Assembly: GCF_042680605.1 (NCBI RefSeq) | Contig: NZ_JBHUEE010000006.1 | Coordinates: 186,001-250,000, forward strand | Direction: 5' to 3' | DNA length: 64,000 nucleotides | Origin: Allobogoriella deserti | GTDB lineage: Bacteria; Actinomycetota; Actinomycetes; Actinomycetales; Actinomycetaceae | Shown here: positions 8,840-16,667 of the stretch, in pieces | How positions within the stretch are numbered: position 1 is the stretch's first letter | Layout: the number at the start of each line of letters is the position of its first letter | Notes under the pieces: model-generated | Told to the model about the DNA's origin: nothing | Databases searched by the model: none | The model's input: only the letters and a program-made list of their open reading frames with translations | Made by a program: the position numbers and the translations under genes

Positions 8840-9946
8840 GTGCCGTCGACCCCCACGCGCACCCGGACCGGACGGCTCGCGCGAGCAGCTCTGCTCACCG
8901 GCGGCGCGCTGGCGGGCACGGCGGCCGCCGCCGTCGGGAGCTACGTCAGGCACAATCTCACCAGCCGTCGCCGGGAACTCGACGACGTCGCCGACGCCGG
9001 GTTCGTCGAGCGTCAGGTCGTCGTCGACGGCCGCCGCGTCAACTATGCCGAGGGCCCGGACAACGGCGCGCCCGTCGTGCTCCTGCACGGCCAGGGCTCG
9101 CGCTGGCAGGACGCGAGCCCGGTGCTGCCCGTCCTCGCCGAGGACCACCACGTCTTCGCCGTCGACGTCCCCGGTCACGGCGACTCCGACTGGCTGCCGG
9201 CGGAGGAGTACACCAACGCCCGGGTCGGCGAGATCCTCGCCGGTGCCCTCGAGGCCGCCGTCGGCGAACCGGCCATCGTTTCCGGGCACTCCTCCGGCGG
9301 GCTGCTCGCGCTGTGGATCGCCGCGCACCGCCCGGACCTGGTCAGCGGCCTGCTCCTCGAGGACCCGCCGCTGTTCTCCTCCGAGATGCCGCGCCTGCTG
9401 CGCACCACCGGCGGCACGCTCCCGCGCCTGGCCGAGGAGTATCTCGCCACGTCGGTGGTGGAGAGCTTCCAACGCTACTTCGTGGCCCGCGGCGACTACT
9501 TCGCCTTCTTCGGCCCCCTCGAGCAGCCGATCGTCGACTACTCGCTCCGGTGGCTCGACCGGCACCCGGACGAGCCGCTCCGGCTGTTCTTCCTGCCTCC
9601 GTTCGTGACCGTCTTCTTCGAGGGCCTCGTCCGGTACGACCCGGCCTTCGGCGCCGCATGGGTCCGGGATCTTTGGTACGAGGGTTTCGACACCGCAACC
9701 GCGTTGTCCGCCGTCGCCGCTCCCACCGTGCTCCTGCACACGAACTACTTCGACCATGCCCGTGGTTCGGCCTACCAGGACGGGATCCTCATGGCCGCCA
9801 TGGACAGCGACGACGTTGAGCGCGCCCTCCGGCTGCTCCCGGGGGCCGATCTGTTGCAAGTGGCCTCCGGCCACCTCGTGCACGTCGAACGCCCGAACGC
9901 CTACCTCGACGCCCTGTTCGGGCTGTCCGAGGAGGTCAACGGCTGA
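8840..9946 (+). CDS. Membrane-anchored alpha/beta hydrolase
   Basis: About 368 residues. A basic N-terminus is followed by one hydrophobic segment (ALLTGGALAGTAAAAVGSYV), suggesting a membrane anchor or signal. The hydrolase fold then shows VVLLHGQGSRW (oxyanion-hole region), the nucleophile elbow SGHSSGG and a terminal VASGHLVHVERP carrying the catalytic His. The substrate is unknown. In-frame GTG codons at 8771, 8831 and 8840 are all possible; an AAGGAGG at 8821-8827 favours 8840 or 8831, and 8771 lacks a ribosome-binding site. Confidence 0.78.
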   Translation: MPSTPTRTRTGRLARAALLTGGALAGTAAAAVGSYVRHNLTSRRRELDDVADAGFVERQVVVDGRRVNYAEGPDNGAPVVLLHGQGSRWQDASPVLPVLAEDHHVFAVDVPGHGDSDWLPAEEYTNARVGEILAGALEAAVGEPAIVSGHSSGGLLALWIAAHRPDLVSGLLLEDPPLFSSEMPRLLRTTGGTLPRLAEEYLATSVVESFQRYFVARGDYFAFFGPLEQPIVDYSLRWLDRHPDEPLRLFFLPPFVTVFFEGLVRYDPAFGAAWVRDLWYEGFDTATALSAVAAPTVLLHTNYFDHARGSAYQDGILMAAMDSDDVERALRLLPGADLLQVASGHLVHVERPNAYLDALFGLSEEVNG

Positions 9947-10016
9947 GGGGTGGCCGGCGCCGGCGGCCTCCAACTCGGTTGCCAGCCGGTCCCGTGCGGC
10001 CCCAGGATGACTCGGC

Positions 10017-10910
10017 GTGGCCATGCACCAGGACGAGATCGACGTCGATGTCGCGACGGTCCGGCAACTCGTCGCCGACCAGCTCCCGCATCTGTCCCAC
10101 CTGCCGGTGCGTGCCGTCGAGACCGCCGGCACGGTCAACGTGATCGTCCGGATCGGTGACCATCTCGCCGCACGCTTTCCCCGGCAAGCTGCAGACCCCG
10201 AGGCGCTACGCGAATCGCTGGAGGCCGAGGCGGCCGCAGCGCGTGAACTGGCGCACGTGAGCACGGTGCCCGCACCCGAGCCGGTTGCCGTCGGAAAGCC
10301 GGGCCGCGGCTACCCGCTGCCCTGGTCGGTCCAGACGTGGCTCGTGGGGACCGACGCGACCGAGTCCGATCCGGAGGCCTCGGACGCCTTCGCCCACGAC
10401 CTCGCCGGTCTGCTCACCAGCCTGCGCGCCGCGGACACCCGCGGACGCCGATTCGGTGGCGCGGGTCGCGGCGGAGACCTGCGTGATCAGGACGCGTGGA
10501 TGCAGACGTGCTTCGTGCGCAGCGAGAACCTGCTCGATGTGCCGCGTCTGCGCGGCGTGTGGGCCCGGCTGCGCGTCCTGCCCCGCACCGGGCCCGATGT
10601 CATGTCCCACCGTGACCTGATTCCGGGGAACGTCCTCGTCGAGAACGGGCGTCTCGCCGGGCTGCTCGACGGCGGGGACTTCGGCCCCGCTGATCCGGCC
10701 CTCGATCTGGTCTCGGCCTGGCACCTGCTCGACCGGCCGCGGCGGGCCCAGCTGCGCCGGCTGCTCGGCTCGGACGACGTCGAATGGGCCCGCGGCGCCG
10801 CCTGGGCGTTCGCCCAGGCCATGGGGCTCGTCTGGTACTACCTCGAGTCCAATCCGGTCATGGCCCGGGTCGGACGGCGGACGTTGAGCCGCGTGCTCGA
10901 GGAGTTCTGA
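10017..10910 (+). CDS. Aminoglycoside phosphotransferase (APH)-family kinase
   Basis: About 297 residues of the APH/choline-kinase fold. The catalytic loop MSHRDLIPGNVLVENG replaces the common HGDxxxxN by HRDLIPGN, and the metal-binding segment is LLDGGDFGPADPALDL. An N-terminal nucleotide-binding lobe with ETAGTVNVIVRIGDHLAARFPR fits. Most chromosomal members phosphorylate unknown small molecules, so resistance should not be assumed. The start may be the GTG at 10017 or the ATG at 10023. It precedes the transglutaminase-like gene by 46 bases on the same strand. Confidence 0.82.
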   Translation: MAMHQDEIDVDVATVRQLVADQLPHLSHLPVRAVETAGTVNVIVRIGDHLAARFPRQAADPEALRESLEAEAAAARELAHVSTVPAPEPVAVGKPGRGYPLPWSVQTWLVGTDATESDPEASDAFAHDLAGLLTSLRAADTRGRRFGGAGRGGDLRDQDAWMQTCFVRSENLLDVPRLRGVWARLRVLPRTGPDVMSHRDLIPGNVLVENGRLAGLLDGGDFGPADPALDLVSAWHLLDRPRRAQLRRLLGSDDVEWARGAAWAFAQAMGLVWYYLESNPVMARVGRRTLSRVLEEF

Positions 10911-10956
10911 GCCGGCGCGTTGACCCTGACACGGTGTCACCGGCTACTCCGGTCCC

Positions 10957-11841
10957 ATGATCACCGCCACGGACCTCCTCCGTTACTACGCCGAGCCGGG
11001 CCCCATGACCCGGCTGCCCGACTCACGTCTGCTCGACGCTCTGCCCACCGACGCAGCGGAGCTCTGCCGGGTGAGCAGCGGTGTCATCGTCCACGAGATG
11101 CACGCCCGGCGGTACGGCGTCGACGACGCCGAAGACCGGCTCGAGGAGCTGGAGAACCGTCGCGCCGCCGACCTCGTTGCGCTGATCGACCGACGCGACC
11201 CGCAGCATCGACCGTTAGCGATGCGCCGCGCCCCACGGCGCCGGGTCATCGGCAACTGCCGCCAGCTCACCGTGCTGACCTGTGCTTTGCTGCGCCATGC
11301 CGGGATCCCGGCACGGGCGCGCGTCGGCTTCGCCTCGTACTTCGACGACCGGTGGGAGGACCACTGGATCGTCGAACGCTGGGATGCGTCCGCACGGCGG
11401 TGGGTCCGCTCCGACCCGCAGCTCGACGAGAACCACCGCGCGCTGCTCGGCTACGTGTTCGATCCGCTCGACCTGCCCCAGGGGACATTCCTCACCGGAG
11501 CCGAGGCCTGGCTGCGCTGCCGCCGCGGCGAGGAGGACCCGGCGATGTTCGGGATCTTCCAGTTCCGCGGCTGGGACCTCATCGCCGGCAACGTGCTGCG
11601 TGATCTTGCCGCCCTGCACAAGGTCGAGGTCATGCCCTGGGACGTGTGGGGCGTCATGCGCGAGGCGCCGGATGAGGAACTCATCGACGCGGTCGCCGTC
11701 GCCGTTGTGGCCGACGGCGTGGATGAGATGAGCCGGCTGTACCGGCGCGACGGAGTCCGGGTCCCTCCGGTGGTGCGCTCCCTGCGATTTCTGCGGGATG
11801 TCGATCTCCAGCTTTCGACGCGCGAGCTCGCGGGAGACTAG
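10957..11841 (+). CDS. Transglutaminase-like domain protein
   Basis: A 294-residue cytosolic protein. The papain-like transglutaminase triad can be read as the Cys in GNCRQLTVLTCALLRHAGIPARA, the His in WEDHWIVERW, and the Asp in VRSDPQLDE, in the correct order and spacing. Members of this branch (transglut_core) act as proteases or amidases on unknown substrates. The MerR gene begins five bases after the stop, so the two are probably co-transcribed. Confidence 0.82.
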   Translation: MITATDLLRYYAEPGPMTRLPDSRLLDALPTDAAELCRVSSGVIVHEMHARRYGVDDAEDRLEELENRRAADLVALIDRRDPQHRPLAMRRAPRRRVIGNCRQLTVLTCALLRHAGIPARARVGFASYFDDRWEDHWIVERWDASARRWVRSDPQLDENHRALLGYVFDPLDLPQGTFLTGAEAWLRCRRGEEDPAMFGIFQFRGWDLIAGNVLRDLAALHKVEVMPWDVWGVMREAPDEELIDAVAVAVVADGVDEMSRLYRRDGVRVPPVVRSLRFLRDVDLQLSTRELAGD

Positions 11842-11845
11842 GGGC

Positions 11846-12676
11846 ATGCTCGGCATCGGCGACTTCGCGCGCTATGGGCGCGTGTCCGTGCGCATGCTGC
11901 GGCACTACGACGCCCTCGGCCTGATGCGTCCCGCTCACATCGACGACAGCACTGGCTATCGGTACTACGAACCTGCCCAGCTCGCCCGGTTGAACCGGAT
12001 CGTCGCGCTCAAGGATCTCGGGTTCACGCTGCAGCAGGTCGGCGAGATCCTCGAGGACAGGCTCACCGCCGACGAGCTGCGCGGCATGCTCCGGCTGCGG
12101 CGTGCGGAGCTCGAGCAGTCGATCGCCGCCGACCGGACTCGGCTCGCGGGTGTGGAGTCTCGCCTGGCCGGAATCGAGCAGGAAGGCCACCTGCCCCGGG
12201 ACGAGGTGGTGGTCAAGGCGATCGCGCCGGTGCGGGTGGCCGAGGTGACCGGGACGGCACGGACGTTCGCGCCCGCGGACATCGGTCCGGTCCTGCGGCC
12301 GTTGTTCTCGGATCTGACGGGGCGGCTCGCGCAGGCCGGGGTGCCGGCGGTCGGCCCGGCGCTGGCGTACTACGACGACGGTCCGCGTGCCGGGGTGGCT
12401 GTGCACGCCGCGCTGCCGGTGAACGCAGGACCCGCCGACCCGGCTGCGATCGACGTGGACGTCGTCGATCTTCCCGCGATCCCGCGTGCCGCCACGGTCG
12501 TGCACCGCGGGCCGATGGACCGCGTCATCCCGACCACTCAGGCGCTCGCCGGTTGGATCGACGTCCACGGATACCGTTCCGCGGGCTATCACCGCGAGGT
12601 GTACCTGAGCTACGGAGTCGGCGACCCTTCTGAGTGGGCGACCGAACTGCAGGAACCGATCGCCCCGCACAGGTGA
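11846..12676 (+). CDS. MerR-family regulator with GyrI-like effector domain
   Basis: A 276-residue one-component regulator. Residues 1-70 form the MerR winged helix (GIGDFARYGRVSVRMLRHYDALGLMRPA, then GYRYYEPAQLARLNRI), followed by a dimerisation coiled coil (about 75-115, RLRRAELEQSIAADRTRLAG). Residues 130-276 are a GyrI-like small-molecule-binding domain ending LSYG...WATELQEPI, as in BltR and BmrR. Such proteins sense amphipathic drugs and activate efflux or enzyme genes. The ATG at 11846 was chosen because the MerR domain begins there; the longer frame lies inside the upstream gene. Confidence 0.88.
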   Translation: MLGIGDFARYGRVSVRMLRHYDALGLMRPAHIDDSTGYRYYEPAQLARLNRIVALKDLGFTLQQVGEILEDRLTADELRGMLRLRRAELEQSIAADRTRLAGVESRLAGIEQEGHLPRDEVVVKAIAPVRVAEVTGTARTFAPADIGPVLRPLFSDLTGRLAQAGVPAVGPALAYYDDGPRAGVAVHAALPVNAGPADPAAIDVDVVDLPAIPRAATVVHRGPMDRVIPTTQALAGWIDVHGYRSAGYHREVYLSYGVGDPSEWATELQEPIAPHR

Positions 12677-12716
12677 CGGTTCCTCCGGAACCCGCCGAAG
12701 TCGGCACCGGCCCCGA

Positions 12717-13619
12717 TCACCAGGGCAAGGCGCCGAGCGCTGCCTGCAGCCAGGGGGTGACGATGGCGACCGTCGGCACCGCGAGCACGGCGATCCCGAG
12801 GGTGTAGGTGCCCACGGTGAGCAGCCGCAGTCGTGTCCTGCGGGGCGTCCGGCCGGACAGGCGGCGCCGGAGCCGTCCGAGCCGCGCGCCGACCTCCTCC
12901 CCGGCCTCGGCCGTGGCGGCGAGCTTGGTCAGCGCGGAGTACAACGGCGCCGGATCGCGGTGCCGGGTGGCGGCGTCGTCGGCCAGCATCTCCAGCAGCC
13001 GGTTGACGGACTCGAGCGCCAGGCGACTGCGCACGAACTGCGGGAAGGCGATGTGCAGGGCGGTGAACGCCTCGACGACGAGGTCGTGACGTGCGCGCAG
13101 ATGCGCCAGCTCGTGCGCCACCACCGCGTCCGTCTCGGCGGGCGTCAGAAGGTCGAGCGTCGCCTCGGTGAGCACCACCCGCCCGGGCCGGCCGGGGATG
13201 CAGTAGGCCAGCGGCAGGCGTGCCGCCAGCACGTGCAGGCGCGAGCGTTCGCGTGCCGCCCCCTCCAGGAGGTCGAGCATCTCGAGCTGGCGCCGGCGTC
13301 GCCGCCGCGTGTTCCACGCCAGCCGTGCCGTGACGACGGCGAGGCGGACCACGATCACCCCGGCCAGCACCAGCGCCAGCCCGGCACCGACGAACAGGGC
13401 CGGCCCTAGTGGGACGCGACCGCCGTGCAAGCCGCGGAGGATCTCTTCGGGTGCGGCCAGCGCGGCACCCACCGCCGCCAGCGCGGCCGCCAGCGCCACG
13501 CACTGCCAGAGCGCGACCGCGGCCCCCGGCACCTCCTCGAGTGGGCGGAACCGGCTGAGCGGCACCGGCGCGAGCATGGACAGCACGACGGCGAGGGCCG
13601 TCAGTGCGAGCGCCGTCAT
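12717..13619 (-). CDS. M56-family (BlaR1-like) membrane metalloprotease
   Basis: About 300 residues. Three to four hydrophobic segments surround a zinc-protease motif VVAHELAHLRARHD (HExxH near residue 164) preceded by CIPGRPGRVVLTEATLDLL. No penicillin-binding sensor domain follows, so it is the short BlaR1/M56 type common in actinobacteria. It is presumed to cleave or inactivate the adjacent BlaI-type repressor after a membrane signal. The start at 13619 lies 13 bases downstream of the blaI-like stop on the same strand, so the two genes are co-transcribed. Confidence 0.87.
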   Translation of the reverse strand: MTALALTALAVVLSMLAPVPLSRFRPLEEVPGAAVALWQCVALAAALAAVGAALAAPEEILRGLHGGRVPLGPALFVGAGLALVLAGVIVVRLAVVTARLAWNTRRRRRRQLEMLDLLEGAARERSRLHVLAARLPLAYCIPGRPGRVVLTEATLDLLTPAETDAVVAHELAHLRARHDLVVEAFTALHIAFPQFVRSRLALESVNRLLEMLADDAATRHRDPAPLYSALTKLAATAEAGEEVGARLGRLRRRLSGRTPRRTRLRLLTVGTYTLGIAVLAVPTVAIVTPWLQAALGALPW

Positions 13620-13632
13620 GCCCGTCGCGCGC

Positions 13633-14001
13633 TCAGCTCGGCTTCTCGGCCGCGCCGAGTGCGGCCCGGATGGCGTCGGCCTCCTGCGGCCCGACCCGTC
13701 CGACGAAGTGCTGCAGGGCGGCGGCGCGTGCCGACGGGTCCGCCGTGGCGCCGAGCGCGTCGAGCATGAGGTCCGCGACCGCCTGCTCACGCGACTGGGC
13801 GGGGGAGTACCGGTACGCCCGGCCCGCCTTCTCCTGGACGACGACGCCCTTCTTGGCGAGACGGTCCATGACGGTCATCACGGTGGTGTAGGCGAGCCGG
13901 CGGTCCGCGGTCAGCGCCTCGTGGACCTCCCGGACCGTGCACGGGCCGTCGGCGTCCCACAGGTACGCCATGACCTCGCTCTCCAGGTTGCCCATCGCCA
14001 T
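13633..14001 (-). CDS. BlaI/MecI/CopY-family transcriptional repressor
   Basis: About 122 residues. MGNLESEVMAYLWDADGPCTVREVHEAL and AYTTVMTVMDRLAKKGVV are the winged-helix signature of BlaI-type repressors, and the C-terminal half is the dimerisation helix. It is followed by the M56 protease gene and is divergent from cydA. A TACTAC-N5-GTAGTA inverted repeat lies between them. Because the neighbour is a respiratory oxidase and no beta-lactamase is near, I infer that it controls cydABDC rather than beta-lactam resistance. The start could also be the ATG at 13995. Confidence 0.9.
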   Translation of the reverse strand: MAMGNLESEVMAYLWDADGPCTVREVHEALTADRRLAYTTVMTVMDRLAKKGVVVQEKAGRAYRYSPAQSREQAVADLMLDALGATADPSARAAALQHFVGRVGPQEADAIRAALGAAEKPS

Positions 14002-14063
14002 GGCGGCCAGTGTACCGGGACCTACGTCCGCCGTCGTACGGGGATTACGTACTATCGAATCCG

Positions 14064-14080
14064 TACTACAGTAGGTAGTA
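14064..14080. promoter_or_regulatory. BlaI-type operator between blaI-like gene and cydA
   Basis: TACTAC (14064-14069) and GTAGTA (14075-14080) are perfect inverted arms with a 5-bp spacer, matching the TAC-rich dyads bound by BlaI/MecI repressors. The site is 31 bases before the cydA ATG and about 63 bases upstream of the repressor start, so it could control both directions. Confidence 0.68.
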
Positions 14081-14110
14081 GTTCCCGTTGGGCTTCCGGA
14101 AGGGCCTGCC

Positions 14111-15637
14111 ATGGACACCCTGGACCTGTCACGGCTCCAGTTCGCCGTCGTGACGATCTACCACTACTTCTTCGTCCCGCTGTCGATCTCACTCGCGGCT
14201 CTGACCGCCGGCCTGCAGACCGCGTGGCTGCGCACCGGCCGTGAGCACCTGCGGGATCTCACCCTGCTGGTGGGCAAACTGCTCATGGCCACGTTCGCCG
14301 TCGGCGTCGTCACCGGGTTGGTGCAGGAGTTCCAGTTCGGCCTGTCCTGGAGCGCGTTCTCCCGGTTCTACGGCGACGTCTTCGGCCCGACGCTGGCCAT
14401 CGAGGGCATGCTCGCGTTCTTCCTCGAGGCGACCTTCCTCGGCCTGTGGTTCTTCGGCTGGGACCGACTGCCCAGGCTCGCGCACCTCGCGACCATCTGG
14501 ATCGTGGCCGTCGGCACCGTCATCTCCGCGTACGTCATCCTCGCCGCGAACTCCTTCATGCAGAACCCGGTGGCCTACCGGATGAACCCGGAGACCGGCC
14601 GCGCGGAGCTGTCGAACTTCCTCGACCTGCTCGCCAACCCCGTGCTGCACGCCGCGTTCCCGCACACCCTTGCCGGCGCCTTCATGACCGGCGGCGCACT
14701 CCTCATGGCGATCGGCGCGTGGCGGGCCTGGGGACGCCGCCCGGTGGTCGGCCGGGCTCTGGGAGCCGACGCCACCGCCTGGCGCACCCTCGCCCGGGCG
14801 GGGGCCTGGGTCACCGCGGTCGGCGGAGCAGCCGTCGCGGTGACCGGTGACCTGCTCGGCAAGGTGATGACGGACGTCCAGCCGATGAAGATGGCGGCGG
14901 CCGAGGCGCTGTACACCACGGAGACCGGTGCTCCGTTCTCCCTGTTCGCCGTCGGGTCCCTGGACGGGTCCGAGCGGTACTTCTCCCTGGAGATCCCCTA
15001 TCTGCTCTCCTTCCTCGGGACCGGCGACATCGGTGGCACGATCCACGGGATCAACGACCTGCAGGCCGAGTACGAGCAGGTCTACGGAGCCGCGAGCTAC
15101 GTCCCGTGGATCCCGGTCGCCTACTGGTCGTTCCGGCTGATGATCGGCACCGGCGTCCTCGCGATGCTCGCGGCCGCGGCGCTGCTGTGGCTCAGCCGCC
15201 GCGACCGCGTACCCGGCACGGCAGTGTCCGGGGCGAATGACGGCGCTGCGAATGACGGCGCTGCGGACGACGGCGCGGCGGGGAGCCTCGCGCGGCTGGT
15301 CACCACCGGTGGGCGAGCCCTCATGTGGTCGCTGCCCGTCCTCCCGCTGCTGCCGATCGCCGCGAACACCTTCGGCTGGGTGTTCACCGAGACCGCCCGG
15401 CAGCCCTGGCTCGCGTTCGGCCTTTTCCGCACCGAGGACGGCGTTTCGCCCGGGCTGACCGAGTCCGAGGTGCTCGCCTCACTCGTCGGGTTCGGCCTGC
15501 TGTACGGGCTGCTCGCCTACGTCTGGTTCCGGCTGGTCATGCACCTGGCCCGGCAGGATCTCGGCGGCTCGCCGTCGGCCCCTCACGACCAGCCCGACGA
15601 CGCCGGCGCCGCACCGTCCATCGCCCCGGCGTACTGA
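14111..15637 (+). CDS. cydA: Cytochrome bd ubiquinol/menaquinol oxidase subunit I
   Basis: A 508-residue integral membrane subunit. HYFFVPLSISLAAL near the N-terminus carries the conserved His for the high-spin haem, and VQEFQFGLSWSAFSRFYGDVFGPTLAIEGMLAF is the conserved helix II-III region. PMKMAAAEALYTTETGAPFSLFAVG begins a short-type quinol-binding Q-loop. The enzyme reduces oxygen to water at high affinity. A 15-bp triplicated repeat encoding N/D-D-G-A-A sits in a loop near residues 376-390. It heads the cydA-cydB-cydDC operon. Confidence 0.96.
   Translation: MDTLDLSRLQFAVVTIYHYFFVPLSISLAALTAGLQTAWLRTGREHLRDLTLLVGKLLMATFAVGVVTGLVQEFQFGLSWSAFSRFYGDVFGPTLAIEGMLAFFLEATFLGLWFFGWDRLPRLAHLATIWIVAVGTVISAYVILAANSFMQNPVAYRMNPETGRAELSNFLDLLANPVLHAAFPHTLAGAFMTGGALLMAIGAWRAWGRRPVVGRALGADATAWRTLARAGAWVTAVGGAAVAVTGDLLGKVMTDVQPMKMAAAEALYTTETGAPFSLFAVGSLDGSERYFSLEIPYLLSFLGTGDIGGTIHGINDLQAEYEQVYGAASYVPWIPVAYWSFRLMIGTGVLAMLAAAALLWLSRRDRVPGTAVSGANDGAANDGAADDGAAGSLARLVTTGGRALMWSLPVLPLLPIAANTFGWVFTETARQPWLAFGLFRTEDGVSPGLTESEVLASLVGFGLLYGLLAYVWFRLVMHLARQDLGGSPSAPHDQPDDAGAAPSIAPAY
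15236..15280 (+). repeat. Triplicated 15-bp in-frame repeat inside cydA
   Basis: Two identical copies of AATGACGGCGCTGCG (15236-15250, 15251-15265) and a diverged third (15266-15280) encode NDGAA-NDGAA-DDGAA in a non-conserved loop between membrane segments. The expansion looks recent because two copies are identical at the DNA level. Confidence 0.85.
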
Positions 15638-15683
15638 CCCGCCACTCGACCTGACCTGCCACTCGGACTGACCAGGAGATCTC

Positions 15684-16667
15684 ATGGACCTGCCACTGCT
15701 CTGGTTCGGCCTCGTCGTGCTGTGCTGGGTGCTGTTCGTGGTGCTCGAGGGCTTCGACTTCGGCGTCGGCATGCTCGCCCCCGTGCTGGGGCGGGACTCC
15801 GGTCAGCGCGGTGCCGCCCTGCGAACGATCGCGCCGGTCTGGGACGGCAACGAGGTCTGGCTGGTGGCGGCGATCGGCGTGACCTTCGCGGCCTTCCCGG
15901 ACTGGTACGCCGCGATGCTCGCCGGCCTCTACCTGCCGGCCGTCCTGCTGCTGCTCACCCTGGCCGTGCGCGGGGTCGCCCTCGAGTTCCGCGGCAAGAA
16001 GGACTCCGAGACCTGGCGCCGGCGCTGCGATCTCGCGCTCGCGGGCAGCTCGCTGGCCACCGCGGCAGCGGTCGGTGCCCTGCTCGGCGCTCTGACCGGA
16101 GGCCTCGCCCTGGACGAGAACGGTGACGTGGCGGGCTCCGGGATGGCCCGCACGCTCGGCGTCCTGGCCGAGCCGCACACCCTGGCTGGGGCCGTCGCCG
16201 GGGTGCTGGCCGCGCTGACGCTGGGGGCGACCTATCTCGGCCTGCGCACCACCGGCCCCGTGCGCGAGCGCGCCCGGACCTGGGCGGTGCCCGCGGCCGC
16301 GGCCGCGGCCGCGGCAGCCCTGGCGCTCGCCGTCGCCGGCGCGCCCCAGGCCCTGGCCGTGGCCGCGTTGGCCGTGGCGGCACTGGTGGCCGCGCGCGCC
16401 CAGCGCGAGGGATGGGCGTTCGGTCTCGCCGTGGCCGGCACCGGCCTGACCGTGGCAGCGGGATTCCTCGGCCGGTTCCCGGTCGTCCTCCCGAGCACGC
16501 TGGAGGACGGGTGGTCGCTCACCGTCGACGGCGCCGCCGCGAGCGACGTCGCCCTGCAGACCATCTCGGTCGCGGCGCTCCTCATTCTCCCCGGCGTGCT
16601 CGCCTACCAAGCCCTGGCGTACTGGGTCTTCCGGCGGCGGGTGGCCAGCGAACCGGTGGCGACATGA
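15684..16667 (+). CDS. cydB: Cytochrome bd oxidase subunit II
   Basis: A 327-residue membrane protein with about eight to nine helices. LLWFGLVVLCWVLFVVLEGFDFGVGML and PVWDGNEVWLVAAIGVTFAAFP are signature segments of CydB. A GGAGAT ribosome-binding site precedes the ATG. An alanine-rich helix near residues 205-225 is encoded by a GCGGCC simple repeat (about 16292-16317). The stop overlaps the start of the fused CydDC gene by four bases. Confidence 0.95.
   Translation: MDLPLLWFGLVVLCWVLFVVLEGFDFGVGMLAPVLGRDSGQRGAALRTIAPVWDGNEVWLVAAIGVTFAAFPDWYAAMLAGLYLPAVLLLLTLAVRGVALEFRGKKDSETWRRRCDLALAGSSLATAAAVGALLGALTGGLALDENGDVAGSGMARTLGVLAEPHTLAGAVAGVLAALTLGATYLGLRTTGPVRERARTWAVPAAAAAAAAALALAVAGAPQALAVAALAVAALVAARAQREGWAFGLAVAGTGLTVAAGFLGRFPVVLPSTLEDGWSLTVDGAAASDVALQTISVAALLILPGVLAYQALAYWVFRRRVASEPVAT

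Noticed and set aside
7147..8919. 590-codon antisense open frame over the two CNNM genes
   Set aside because: Shadow of high-GC coding DNA; the plus strand shows CNNM and CBS motifs and coupled starts.
10017..10910. Aminoglycoside resistance gene
   Set aside because: The APH fold alone does not predict resistance; the chromosomal context next to a transglutaminase-like gene gives no support.
12717..14001. Beta-lactam resistance locus suggested by BlaI/BlaR1 similarity
   Set aside because: No beta-lactamase or PBP gene is present and the protease has no penicillin-binding sensor domain; the divergent genes are cytochrome bd oxidase.
16292..16317. GCGGCC simple repeat considered as a regulatory or recombination site
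   Set aside because: It lies within cydB and codes for an Ala-rich membrane helix; no separate role is visible.
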